From assembly GCF_027244095.1 (NCBI RefSeq), contig NC_069657.1, positions 242,026,674-242,090,673 of the forward strand: a stretch of DNA of 64,000 nt, read 5' to 3'. The notes under the pieces were generated by a model that saw nothing but the letters and a program-made list of their open reading frames with translations, was not told the DNA's origin and ran no database searches. Each line of letters begins with the position of its first letter. Within the stretch, counting starts at the first letter, position 1. Both the position numbers and the translations under genes were made by a program. Below are positions 1 through 9,966 of the stretch, piece by piece. Source of the stretch: Hemicordylus capensis. Its lineage: Eukaryota; Chordata; Lepidosauria; Squamata; Cordylidae.

Positions 1-408
1 AAAGCACACATTTAAGGCTACTTCAGTCACTGGCTCACATCCACACTAAGCTACTCATAAGCAGTCTTATTGAAATTAATGTGAAAGGTTTATATATCTG
101 TTATATTAATTCTCCTGGGTGTGCCTTGGAATGTGCGTCCCAGGGCCCAGCTGATTGGCTGGGGCGCACCCAAGAGGATTGGTTGCCGCAGCGGCAGTGG
201 AGGCCAGAGGTGGCAGACCAGGCCCGGCTGCGGAGGCAATGCCCAGGAGGGGAGAAAGAAAGGGGGGGGCAGAAGTGGCAGTGGGGAGGAGAGGTGGCTG
301 GGCCTGGAAGCAGAGACTGGGGCAGAAGGTGGGGGAGCGGTAACTGCTGGCCCCAAAGAGCGCACAGATGCTTTGTGCGGGGTCGGCTATTTCTATTAAT
401 TTGAATAG
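1..408. other. Gene-free stretch with a GC-rich block
   Basis: No gene is seen. Positions 110-395 are GC-rich and dense in GGC and GGAGG runs, with short frames open on both strands. That is what this composition gives by chance; no family motif or good splice site stands out. It may be part of a GC-rich nonautonomous transposon like others in this window, but I cannot find its ends. Confidence 0.5.
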
Positions 409-685
409 GGGCAAAGGTAAAGGAGTAAAGGTAAAGTTTGCTGTCATGTCGATTTTGACTCCTGTTGCAAACAGAGCCCTGTGGTTTTCTTTTAATAGAA
501 TCCAGGAGGGGTTTACCATTGCCTCCTCCCACCTAGTCTGAGAGGATGCCTTAGCATCTGCCTATATCGCTGCTGCCCAATATAGGTGTTTCCCATAGTC
601 TGGGAAACATACTAGCGGGGATTTGAACCAGCAACCTCTTGCTCCCTAGGCAAGTTATTTCCCCGCTGTGCCATTAGGTGGTGGA
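409..685 (-). mobile_element. Sauria-type SINE (tRNA head, Bov-B-like tail)
   Basis: Read on the minus strand this starts with a tRNA-like head (GGCGCAGCGGGGAAAT-like box A and a GGTTCAAATCC box B). A body with CCCAGACTATGGGAAACA follows, and then a tail with GTCGCCAGGAGTCGACACC-type sequence and TTTACCTTTAC repeats. Such SINEs are copied by the Bov-B LINE reverse transcriptase. Eight copies occur in this window. This one is diverged. Confidence 0.85.
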
Positions 686-2229
686 CATATAATTGATGCA
701 TTGGTTTCAAGTGGGTGATCCTCAGATGGGAACCAAATAGTGCAGCTGCACTGCAGCATGGGGAGTCAGGAGGGCTCTGAACCTGAATGCCCCTGCCCTT
801 TGGGAGGTGTTCAAGTACCCCTATGGGTCCTAGTATCACTTGTTAGGAACCTTGGTCGAGTCTAAGGGACAGCTTACCACATTATTGCTGCCATATGGCG
901 TTTTTATGGTTGCTCTGCACAGAGAATTGTTAGGTGGTAATTTGTTTGCTCTGCATAGTGATGCTGGCATATAATGGGTAGGAAGATTTTATCTACACAA
1001 CTGCATCCCCTGCCCCCCGCCCCCGAACATTCATGCCAACGTTGAGAGAAGAATCTCAGCCATGTGGAGATCTGTTTCCATGGTCAGTTTACAATTTATT
1101 GATCATATTTAAGATAATCTAAAGCATTCTGCTTGAGGTAGCTGTAGTGCACCATAATACAGTGCTATTTTTATTTCAGAAATAGTCTACAAAATAAATG
1201 ATCATGATTAAATTATTACTAGTAAAAGAGCTTGCAATTTGCAAGCATATTAATGCCTTCTGTCACTGTGACTCTAGTCTTTTCCTAGCTCTGAGGTCTA
1301 GACCCATGCTGTCTAATGGGAGTGTTTCCCCAAGACATTAATGTATTTTTGTGTTTGTGTGGTGATGGTGTTTAGATTTTATTCATAGTCTGGGAAAGGT
1401 CTGGAACCTACCTGTGAAAAAGGCATGCTCCTATATTTTGTGGTTTGATCTGGGCATTTCATGTTAGTCAGTGAGAGTGCGGAGTTTGCAAGCATCTTAA
1501 AAACTTCTAAACTTACTATGACTAGTCTTTTCCTAGTTCTATGAGGTCTCATTCCCCATGCTTTCTAATGAGAGAGTTTTTCTGGATTTTCAAGGGAAGT
1601 AATTAATTTTTCCAGGGTTTGGGTTTGGGGTGGGGGTTTGGGTTTTTTTTGTTTTGTTTTGTTTTTTGTTTTGGTGGTCTGGGCAAGGTCTGGAACCTAC
1701 CTGCCACAACAGGTAGGTTTGGTCTTGGAGTTTCATGTCAGTGAGTGAGTGAGTGAGTCATTCAGTCAACCAGTGAGGCCCAAGCAGCTTTATATTATTG
1801 AAGAGGATTATGATTTATATATGATATGACTATATGATATGATTTTTACTCGGTTTTTACTCAGTTTTGAGAATACATTGTAGTAGCCTGTTTTTTTAAA
1901 AAGACAATCTATTCATCTGTAAAGGTTAACTTAGTGCCACGTGGGTTCTCAGCCTCCTTTCGGTGAGATGTCAATAGAAACTGACAGCATGGGCAAAGCA
2001 AGTGAGCACCTGCATGAAGCCACTCGGTGACCTTTCTAAGAGTTCTGCCATACTTTTGCCATACTTCATGCTCCAGCATGATGCAGAAAAAAAAAAGTGA
2101 AAATCCCAAAAGCAACCCTTGCACACAAAAAAGCCACTCTTGCTGTCTAATTCAAAATAATACCACACGAAGTGGTTATCTGAGTGATGTTAAGATTGCC
2201 ATTTTGGAGTTTTCACTCTTAGAAATATA
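686..2229. other. Gene-free stretch
   Basis: No gene is seen. The stretch is AT-rich with T runs (1640-1670) and a TATATGATATGA-like patch (1815-1840). It contains a diverged direct duplication at 1228-1760, listed separately. The rest looks like old noncoding sequence. Confidence 0.5.
1228..1760. repeat. Diverged tandem duplication, two copies of about 250 bp
   Basis: The two halves (about 1235-1480 and 1487-1755) share TTTGCAAGCAT, GACTCTAGTCTTTTCCTAG-like, CCATGCTTTCTAATG-like and GGTCTGGAACCTACCTG blocks in the same order. The second copy ends in a short GTGA tandem run. They are direct repeats with many differences, so the duplication is old. No coding capacity is visible. Confidence 0.7.
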
Positions 2230-2775
2230 GGCATGCAGGAAGTTGCTTTATTCTGAGTCAGACCTTTAGTCCATCTAGCTCAGGCCTGCACAACTCAAAT
2301 GACCTGGTGGGCTGAAACCACCCGTGACTTGGTTCATGGGGGCCGAGGTCAATTCTTAGGGTGCTGATTATTAGAGTAATACTTTATATCAATCAATCAA
2401 TCAATCAATCAAATTAAATCAAATTAAAGTGAAATTAATTTAAAATGAATTTAATCAAAATTTAACTTTTGACATTCTAGCAGGCCAAGATTAATTTAAA
2501 TTAATATGAAGTTGAATTAAAATTCATTTTAATAATATAAATATTATACAATCTGTACAAAATACATAATAAAATGCATTGTTTTTCCTATCCACCTCTG
2601 CCAAATCATCACACATAACATGGAACACTTTTAAGGGGGGGGGAAATATGAGAAGCTCTTCTCATAATTTTGGAAAAGAAGGGAGAAGTGGAAAGAAAGA
2701 TGGAAAGGATGGGGCAGGAGGCTTGGCTTGAGAGAGATGCACAGGCAAGGGTCCTCAGCCAACACTGGCTTCCGG

Positions 2776-3547
2776 CTGGCAATGGGACTAGGCGTGTGTT
2801 CATCCCCACAGGGATAAGCCTCTGGGGACTCCTGGGGGAAAAAAAAATTAACAACATGGAAGTAGAAAGGATGGAATGCAGGGTGGGGCAGGCGTTCACA
2901 AAGAGATCCTCTCCCCATCAAACAAAAGCAGCCACTTTCATCCCCTCTCACCTTGGGCAACAAGTTGCACCGAGAAGTCACGCCGTACTCATCCATGTGT
3001 CATCCATGCAGCTCCGGGAGAGGTAGGCGCAGTACACTCCATCTGTGCCTTGGCTCCACGCTGTGAGAACAGGAAGTAGACATAGCCCCCAGAAGCAAAG
3101 GCAGCTGTATAGCTATTGTTGTAGTCCGAGAAGTCACCCACCACCAGCTTGCCCATCCCTTCGTTGGAGAAAGCCTGCGATCCATCCAGCTGCCGAATGG
3201 TGAATGGCGGGATCCCTTCAGAAAGCTTTGCAGTCAGCCCGCGACCCACAAAGAGGAGGTCTCGGCCACCATGCTGCCCCACCAAGCCCACAGTTGAAAC
3301 CCGGGGCTCGTTGGCTGCCACAAACTGGTTGTCACCAGGATCCTCTGGGCGGTAAAGGACTTTGGTAATGTCTGCCAAGGCTCGCTTCTCACACACACCC
3401 TGGAAGAGCTGCCCACAGACGATCAGCTCCCCGGCATGCTCATTGGGCAACAGGAGCTGCGGACAATCGCGAGGATCCCGGAAAGGAAGACATTCGGGGC
3501 TGTCTTCCTGTGGCCCTGTGCGTGTCCACTCCACCAACCTCAGCTTC
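2776..3547 (-). pseudogene. Plexin-B (B3-like) gene fragment: Sema-domain exon, intron and start of next exon
   Basis: The minus strand encodes a stretch of plexin-B Sema domain. Recognisable motifs in order are [57 protein letters not shown] and [12 protein letters not shown]. The wording is closer to plexin-B3 than to B1 as I remember them. A phase-0 junction follows: SRCNLLPK, a GTGAGA donor (GT at 2951-2950), a 120-bp intron, a CCCCCAG acceptor, and then ESPEAYPCGDEHTPSPIASR from 2831. Plexins are single-pass semaphorin receptors. This is not a working gene. The start and signal peptide are missing, the frame slips after AKAQME (near 3015), and about 100 codons between the CMDDT and DEYGVTSRC motifs are absent. 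Similarity stops near 2776 and at 3547, where transposon sequence begins. Confidence 0.85.
2832..2951 (-). other. Captured plexin intron, GT-AG, 120 bp
   Basis: On the minus strand AAG is followed by GTGAGAGGGG, and the intron ends in a T-rich tract with CCCCCAG before GAGTCCCC. Protein similarity to plexin-B runs up to both sides in phase 0, so the boundary is supported by homology as well as by consensus. Its presence rules out a processed pseudogene. Confidence 0.8.
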
Positions 3548-3826
3548 CGGTCTGGCTGCAAATGGCTTCTAAGAAGCCTTTCGCGCATGCCAGACCGGCA
3601 AAGGGGAAGGGCACGGCAGGGGAGTTCTCCCGCCGCCCTTTTGCAATGGGAGGGCTTTTGCAGGGCAGGGGCCAAGAAAAAAGGCCTCGGCCCGCGGGCC
3701 GCATGTTGTGCAGGCCTGATCTAGCTCATCACTGTTGACACTGACTGGCATTTCAGTGTAGAAATGAACCTTTTAATTCATTTATGTTTAAAGTGAGGCG
3801 ATAGAGGACCACTGACCTTGCTTTAT

Positions 3827-4350
3827 GAACATAGGAACCTGCCTCATACCAGCTGTGGAGGGATCCAAGTGGCAGCCCAGGGGCTGCCTCTGCCACAGCG
3901 CCCCCCCCCCAGCCCCGCCTCCTGCATATGATGTCAGGCGCAGGGAGCATTTAGCCACACCCACACATCTGATGTCAGAGACGGGGGCGTGGTTTTGCTC
4001 CTAAACGGGGGCTGATGTCAGGTGTAGGGGGTGCGTCTGGGGCGGAAGGCACAGCCCCTGATTGATGGTGGCCTGGGTTTTTTGAACGCTTTTGCCCAAT
4101 GGTGGCTCTGCCTCTGCCTCGTACTAAGTCAGGCCATTGGTCCACCATCTGGCTCAGCACTTTCTGCACTGATTGGCAGCAGGTCTCCAAGATTACAGGC
4201 AAGCATGCAGATGCTCTTCCACTGAGCTATGACCTCATCCCCTAAGGGGGATATCTTACAGTGCTCACGTAGAGTCTTCCATCGAAATGCAAACCAAGGA
4301 AGATTCTGCTTAGCAGAGTGGACAATCAACACTTGCTGCCACAAGCCCAG
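3827..4350 (-). mobile_element. 5S-derived SINE, minus strand, with a 264-bp insertion
   Basis: Positions 3827-3849 (GAACATAGGAACCTGCC) and 4125-4350 form one SINE. The second part has CAAGCATGCAGATGCTCT, CCACTGAGCTATGACC, CCTAAGGGGGATATCTTACA and the 5S-like GATTCTGCTTAGCAGAG block, ending CTTGCTGCCACAAG. The gap holds foreign GC-rich DNA, listed separately. Confidence 0.75.
3850..4113. mobile_element. Unclassified GC-rich insertion within a SINE
   Basis: The insert is flanked by CTGCCTCATAC (3839-3849) and CTGCCTCGTAC (4114-4124), an 11-bp direct repeat with one mismatch. It contains three GATGTCAG copies (about 3928, 3970 and 4012) and a C run. No terminal inverted repeat, A-tail or coding region is visible. 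A 9-11 bp duplication would suit retroposition or a Mutator-type element; the evidence does not decide. Confidence 0.5.
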
Positions 4351-7160
4351 CTTTCATTCCATCTGTCCCACTAGAGTCCTGCTAGTATATTCATCAGGAA
4401 TGTGGTAGTCATGGGGAAAGCACTGGAAAATGCTGCACATGTTAGCAACTAGGTCTGCTGCCATGTACAGGATTTGGCTTTGGACTGAGACATTTGTTGG
4501 GGGCAGACAAAAAGTCCAGTTCCTATGAGTGGAGGGGGATGCTCAGTGATGCTGCATCCTACCTGCAAACAGAAGTTTATATTGGTAAGCAAGCTGGAGG
4601 ACTACAACAAAGACAAGTAGGTATGCATGGCGTGCAGCAGTTGGAGGAATGTGGTGATGGGATAACTCTTTCTGTTTTACCAGTGTAGAGCTGCCTACAA
4701 CCTGTGCTATTTTCTCCTGCATCTATCACTCAGCCAAATGGTTGAATAAATCTCTCTCCAACTCCATGGAAATAAATCGCTCTCCAACTTCATGTTTGGG
4801 GTTTTTTGTTTTTTATTTGTCAAAGGGAACCTGCTACCTTTTTATTTGTTCTACGAGTTCCTTAGAACCAGACTATTTTTTGTAAAGAAACAGCAACAAC
4901 AAACGAGCATCCATAACGTCCCAGTGGTCTGTGATGTTCAAATAGCTATCAGCTATGCAAACCACCATTCCGCCAAAAAGTGCAGGGCAGCATACCTGGC
5001 CTTCTTGATGCTCACATCAGCCTATGAGCCTACCTGGCCTGAAGTCAACCGACAAACTTGGTGAATGAGATGGGATTTTCACCCAGGACCCTCCAACATA
5101 GCAGCCTCTACTATACTGGCTCTCTAGCCTGTCCTGTCCATGAACAGGAGCTCACGGGGCATGAGGAGGCAGTTTGTCGGTGTGCGTGCATGCATGCATG
5201 TATGCCTCAGGGTGGCATGTCAGGCCAGAGCTGCAGGACCTCCTAGAGTTCTGCTTTGGCAACTTTGCTCTGAGCTCAGTGGAGACCTTTCTCCCCCTTG
5301 CGTCAGACTGCTCCTGAGCTTGGCTCCCTTTCTGAAGAATGGCACCTCCTTCATTTTGGTATTCAGCTTTCTTTCTGCCCATGAGAGTAACGGGAAGGGA
5401 GCCTCTCTGGAAGACAAAGAAGCTTGAACGCTGAATGAAGGCAAAGCTATACTCTTTCTACCTAGCAGGTTAGACTTCAATGTCCACCAGTCTCATAGCT
5501 GCCAACATGATCCTATTTTCCCATTAGGGAAATAGGGACATCTTGGCAGGTATGCAATCTTACAAACCTTTCCACAGACTCCATGAGACTGCCTTGAACT
5601 TGTAAGAGATTTGCATGTTTGAAGATAATAAAATCAACTCAGAACTTGGCTGAATGTTTGCCTGCTTGAATAAAGTTTTCTGAAATCACTTGATGTCCAG
5701 CAATGGAGGAGGGAGCAGTGGCATGAGACCCCCCGGTAGTGAGGGAGCCAATTCCTTGAGGGAATTGGATTCCATGTGTGCTGTCCTGTCCCTGGGGGCT
5801 TCAGCCCAGGAGTCTCCTGATGGGCAGGGCCAGGCCTGCCTGATCTGGTGGCTCCTTCCCTTCTATGTTAGAGTCCTGGCTGCTCCTCAAAGGTGAAGTT
5901 TTGTAGAGAAGAACTGGGAAATATGGGAATGGGGTTTAGTGGGAAGGATGCAAGCAAGGTATTCATTACTACCTGCCTGATGATTTTACTCTGCATTGCA
6001 ATAATACAGTCCTGTGTCATTCCCAATCATGCTGTAACCTGCTTCCACAAGAACTGATTTCAGATGCACTTGAAGATAACTGAGGCTACATAGAAATGAG
6101 TATGACCTTAATTACTATGAAAATAAGTGTGGTTAATGTTATTGTTGGCCAAATCCTTGGGCATTAGTCATTAAAAAAATAACTTTAATTAAAAAATTAA
6201 ACTTTAAAATTTTTGTGGTGCAGGGAGAAGGAAGGAGAACTTGTGTTCAGCTGGCCAGACTCAGAGCTTGTTTCTGCCTTGCCCTCCCAAGTACAAACCA
6301 GCTTGGGCCTGCCAGAGGCATGAGTTGAAGGTCAAGAGGAGAGCAGAAGGGATCATAAACTGGCAGAACACATTGGAAGTGGAAGATGTAGTAGAGCTTT
6401 TACATACCAGTCTCTTATTTAATACATTTTAGCTGACTTATTTTGATATTTTAATTTTTATGGATCCAATTTAATGGTTTATGGAGGGTTAGTTTTCCCT
6501 TTTTTCTGCATTATGGTGATGGCAGGTTTTCAGAAAGTCTGCTATAAAGAAAATTGAGTTTCCACCCCATTAGACCAGAAATCTTGGGACTGGCCAAACA
6601 GTTGATGAGTTATTGGGCTCCTGAAGATGCTGTCCCTTCCAGCATACCAAACTAAAGTAGTATGGTTTGACAAAATGGTGATGCTGTGATACAGAAACAT
6701 TTTCCCCATTGACAGGAGATGTTTACCTTGGGAAGCAAGCTGAAGAACCAATCAAAAAACCTTTAAGTCTGAATGTTGTGCAGCCGCTTGTGCAGCCACA
6801 GAACAGAAGCTGGTGGGGGATAACTTTTCTTTTTACCAATGGAGAGTTGACAGAGGCTCTCTTGGCAAGGTGTTGATCTATGTAGCCACTATGAGGCACA
6901 ACAAACAAGACATACTCCCAGAGATACAACCACATTCAGAAAGGAAACCACTATCATCTGTGTTTGACTTTGATAGAAGATGTTGGTATCATGTGTACAC
7001 AGACAGGTGCGCACACAGGCATGCACGCACACAGGATCTTAACCAACAGATCTTAACTAAACGGGCAAGGTTGACAAGACTAGGTGACTAGTCTTGTCAC
7101 CTAGTGAATGTGTGCTGATGGCCAGGCAGACTGGACAAATGGTTTTGATTTTATAAGCAA
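4351..7160. other. Gene-free stretch
   Basis: No gene is supported. A short GCATGCATGCATG run sits near 5185 and a TG/CA-rich patch near 7003-7030. Several frames of 60-95 codons are open on both strands, but none has a recognisable domain or convincing splice sites. A pair of overlapping palindromes lies at 7073-7104. Confidence 0.5.
7073..7104. repeat. Two overlapping short palindromes
   Basis: GACAAGACTA (7073-7082) pairs with TAGTCTTGTC (7089-7098) around a 6-base loop. CTAGGTGAC (7080-7088) pairs with GTCACCTAG (7096-7104). The stems share bases, so only one hairpin can form at a time. Confidence 0.8.
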
Positions 7161-7684
7161 CTAGTATTTTTCAGCCTGTTAAAATAACGGGCGCTACATT
7201 CCGCCTCCCACGGTGGTTTTTTGGGGGGGCCTCCGCAGTGGTGCCGCCTGCCGATGCCGCCTTTGGCCTTCTGGGCGGGCGGTGAGTTCCGCCGCCGCCG
7301 CCAAGAGTGTCGCCTGCCGACCCGCCGCCACAACCTCTGTCCCTTTCGGCGAGAGGGCCAGATCCGCCGCCTCTCCTCTCCCAGCGGCCGGGCTGGATCT
7401 GCCGCCGCCGCCTCCACCTCCGGCCTTCCTGCAGCCAGGCCAGCCATGCGGCCAACATGGCCGTCTGGTGCCTGCGGCTGTTTCTCCCTTGGCCTTTCGG
7501 TGGGCGGGCCAGATCCGCCGCCGCCGCCTCTGCCCTCCCCGCAGGCCGTCCGTTCCCGTGGCCGCTGCCTCCGGCCTTCCTGCGGCCGGGCCGGCCATGC
7601 AGCCAACATGGCCGCCTGGTGCCTGCGGCCGTTTCTCCCTCGGCCATTCTGGGCATGCACACCCAGGCACTTTATTTTAGAGGA
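7161..7684 (-). mobile_element. Nonautonomous Helitron, CpG-rich
   Basis: On the minus strand the 5' end is TCCTCTAAAATAAAG, preceded by A (7685). The 3' end has a hairpin, GCCCGTTA then TAACAGGC, followed by a short AT-rich spacer and the terminal CTAG (7164-7161). The next base is T. A|T insertion, a TC start, a 3' hairpin and a CTRR end are the Helitron signature. The interior is very GC-rich, contains GCCGCC runs, and repeats a block of about 75 bp (7420-7497 and 7577-7655). No Rep/helicase is encoded. Long frames here come from base composition. Confidence 0.75.
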
Positions 7685-8233
7685 TAGAATGTTCAGGGAT
7701 TATAATGGTGGGGCACTGAAACACTCTCCAGTTTAACTATACTGGTGCTATTAGCTTCAAAGATGGGATAGTCTCCTTACAATAATTTGCTGTTTTTACT
7801 TTAGTATGTCACCTTTAAAACAGCAAAGATTCTCGTCCAAGCACTATTGGCTTCTAAGGCTAAATGCTATGGATAATTATGGACCATTATAGAGTTTTTA
7901 CTATAATGTTGTCATGACTTCTGTAATAATTTGCAATAATTCTAAATGCTCAATGTGTAAGGTTTCTTTTCTTGTGGATTTTGTATAATGGCAAACTGCT
8001 ATCTTACAATAAATAGCTTCTATCTAATCACAGCACACCTACTGCAGTATATAATAAACCCTTGACAGAATGACCATAATTCAGGTGATGCAACATGTAG
8101 AATAGGGCTCTCTGGCCTCATGTTGTGCACACTTGGGACATACAGAGAGCAAATGGATACACCCAGAATGTGCCACAGTATTCATCTGTGTGCCTGGAGC
8201 ATTTGGTATTTTTTGAATACCATATGTAAACAC
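7685..8233. other. Gene-free AT-rich stretch
   Basis: No gene, and no repeat I can name. The sequence is AT-rich with poly-T and AATAAA-like motifs of no clear meaning. Confidence 0.5.
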
Positions 8234-8235
8234 TA

Positions 8236-8468
8236 CAGGTGAAACTCGAAAAATTAGAATATCGTGCAAAAGTTCATTAATTTCAGTAATGCAAATTAAA
8301 AGGTGAAACTGATATATGAGATAGACGCATTACATGCAAAGCGAGATAAGTCAAGCCTTAATTTGTTATAATTGTGATGATTATACATCACAATGATGAT
8401 TATACATCACAATGATGAGTACAGCTCATGAGAACCCCAAATCCACAATCCCAGAAAATTAGAATATT
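8236..8468. repeat. Left terminal inverted repeat of the Tc1-like element
   Basis: Matches the reverse complement of 9667-9875 over almost its full length, including GATAGACGCATTACATG and AAATTAGAATAT at the outer and inner ends. A duplicated GATGATTATACATCACAA segment (8375-8415) makes it slightly longer than the right repeat. Confidence 0.9.
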
Positions 8469-8543
8469 ACATGAAACCAATAAAACAAGGATTGTAAATA
8501 GAACAATATCGGACCTCTGAAAAGTATAAGCATGCATATGTAT

Positions 8544-9547
8544 TCAGTACTTGGTTTGGGCCCCTTTTGCAGCAATTACTGCCTCAATGCGGTGTGGCAT
8601 GGATGCTATCAGCCTGTGGCACTGATGAGGTGTTATGGAAGACCAGGATGCTTCAATAGCGGCCTTCAGCTCTTCTGCATTGTTTGGTCTCATGTCTCTC
8701 ATCCTTCTCTTGGCAATGCCCCATAGATTCTCTATGGTGTTCAGGTCAGGCGAGTTTGCTGGCCAATCAAGCACAGTAATTCCATGGTCATTGAACCAGG
8801 TTTTGGTACTTTTGGCAGTGTGGGCAGGTGCCAAGTCCTGCTGGAAAATGAAGTCAGCATCCCCATACAGCTCATCTGCGGAAGGAAGCATGAAGTGCTC
8901 CAAATCTCCTGATAGACGGCTGCGTTGACCCTGGACTTAATGAAGCACAGTGGACCAACACCAGCAGATGACATGGCTTCCCAAATCAACACAGACTGTG
9001 GAAACTTCACACTGGACTTCAAGCATCTTGCATTGTGTGCCTCTCCATTCTTCCTACAGAATCTGGGTCCTTGGTTTCCAAATGAGATGCAAAAGTTGCT
9101 CTCATCAGAAAAGAGGACTTTGGACCACTGAGCAACAGACCAGTTCTTTTTTTCTTGAGCCCAGGTAAGACGCTTCTGACGTTGTTTGTTGTTCAGGAGC
9201 GGCTTGACAAGAGGAATACAACATTTGAAGCCCATGTCCAGGATCCATCTGTGTGTGGTGGCTCTTGATGCACTAACTCCAGCCTCAGTCCACTCCTTGT
9301 GAAAGTCCCCAACACTTGTGAATGGCCTTTTCCTGACAATCCTCTCCAGGCTGCGGTCATCCCTGCTGCTTGTGCACCTTTTTCTTCCACACTTTCCCCT
9401 TCCACATAACTTTCTATTAATGTGCTTTCATACAGCACTCTGGGAACATCCAACTTCTTTTGCAATTACCTTTTGAGGCTTTCCCTCCTTATGGAGGGTG
9501 TCAATGATGGTTTTCTGCACAACTGTCAAGTCAGCAGTCTTTCCCAT
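8544..9547 (-). pseudogene. Tc1-like transposase (DD34E), inactivated
   Basis: The frame starts at 9547 with MGKTADLTVVQKTIID and ends at 8544, about 334 codons, the normal Tc1 transposase length. The N-terminal part is a helix-turn-helix DNA-binding region. The catalytic part has FSDESNF (first Asp), QQDLAPAHTAK (second Asp) and DWPANSPDLNTIENLW (Glu). Two breaks are visible: an in-frame stop in the N-terminal helix region near 9439, and a frame shift near 8905 between VYQEIW and EHFMLPSA. Everything else aligns well to intact members, so the copy is young. It lies entirely between the element's inverted repeats. Confidence 0.92.
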
Positions 9548-9666
9548 GATTGTGATTCCTAATGAACCAGACTGAGAGAGCATTTAAAGGCTCAGGAACC
9601 CTTTGCAGGTGTTATGGATTGATTAGCTGATTGGAGTGGGACACCTGGAGCCTAGACTGTTGAACC

Positions 9667-9875
9667 TTTTCACAATATTCTAATTTTCTGGGATTGTAGA
9701 TTTGGGGTTCTCATGAGCTGTACGCCATGATCATCACAATTATAACAAATTAAGGCTTGACTTATCTCGCTTTGCATGTAATGCGTCTATCTCATATATC
9801 AGTTTCACCTTTTAATTTGCATTACTGAAATTAATGAACTTTTGCACAATATTCTAATTTTTTGAGTTTCACCTG
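9667..9875. repeat. Right terminal inverted repeat of the Tc1-like element
   Basis: Reverse complement of the left repeat. It ends GTTTCACCTG before the TA duplication at 9876-9877. Confidence 0.9.
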
Positions 9876-9966
9876 TATATAATGCAAATATTATGGCTGG
9901 CTGCCATTTTTTCCCTTGGGTATTGGTGTATTTCCCCCTCCTTCAATAAGAAACTGTTCTACTTTA

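Larger units (their letters stand above)
2281..3718 (-). mobile_element. Nonautonomous hAT element carrying a plexin-B gene fragment (Pack-hAT)
   Basis: The element starts CAGGCCTGCACAAC and ends GTTGTGCAGGCCTG, a 14-bp perfect terminal inverted repeat. The identical 8-bp duplication ATCTAGCT lies at 2273-2280 and 3719-3726, the hAT signature. No transposase is present. Inside, from the left, are an AT-rich part with an (ATCA)n run (2380-2580), a purine-rich part, the captured plexin-B exons (2776-3547, minus strand), and a GC-rich end (3548-3718). The GC-rich end shares a block with the palindrome at 28757-29092. DNA transposons that pick up host exons are well known in plants (Pack-MULE, Pack-TYPE) and rarely described in vertebrates. 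The intron inside shows that the capture was from genomic DNA, not from mRNA. Confidence 0.85.
2230..3757 (-). mobile_element. 5S-derived SINE split by a hAT insertion
   Basis: Positions 2230-2280 match the 3' end of the 5S-rRNA-derived SINE read on the minus strand (CTGAGTCAGACC...GTCCATCTAGCT). Positions 3727-3757 continue it (ACACTGACTGGCA). Between them sits the hAT element at 2281-3718. The insertion duplicated ATCTAGCT, which lies within the SINE's conserved CCATCTAGCTCAG box. Confidence 0.75.
8236..9875 (-). mobile_element. Tc1-like DNA transposon with long inverted repeats
   Basis: The ends CAGGTGAAACTC and GAGTTTCACCTG are inverted copies flanked by TA (8234-8235 and 9876-9877). The inverted repeats are long, about 8236-8468 and 9667-9875, with a second inner copy of the AATTAGAATAT motif, so this is an IR/DR-type element. 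The left repeat carries an extra small duplication of GATTATACATCACAAT. The transposase is on the minus strand and is nearly full length. I remember almost identical elements from fish and frogs. Confidence 0.93.

Noticed and set aside
2989-3675. A working plexin gene on the minus strand
   Set aside because: The segment lacks a start, has a frame slip and a large internal loss, and is bounded on both sides by hAT ends with a perfect target duplication.
7151-7736. Five overlapping GC-rich frames of 120-170 codons on both strands
   Set aside because: They lie inside the CpG-rich Helitron, have low-complexity Arg/Pro/Gly content and no domain. Open frames are expected at this base composition.
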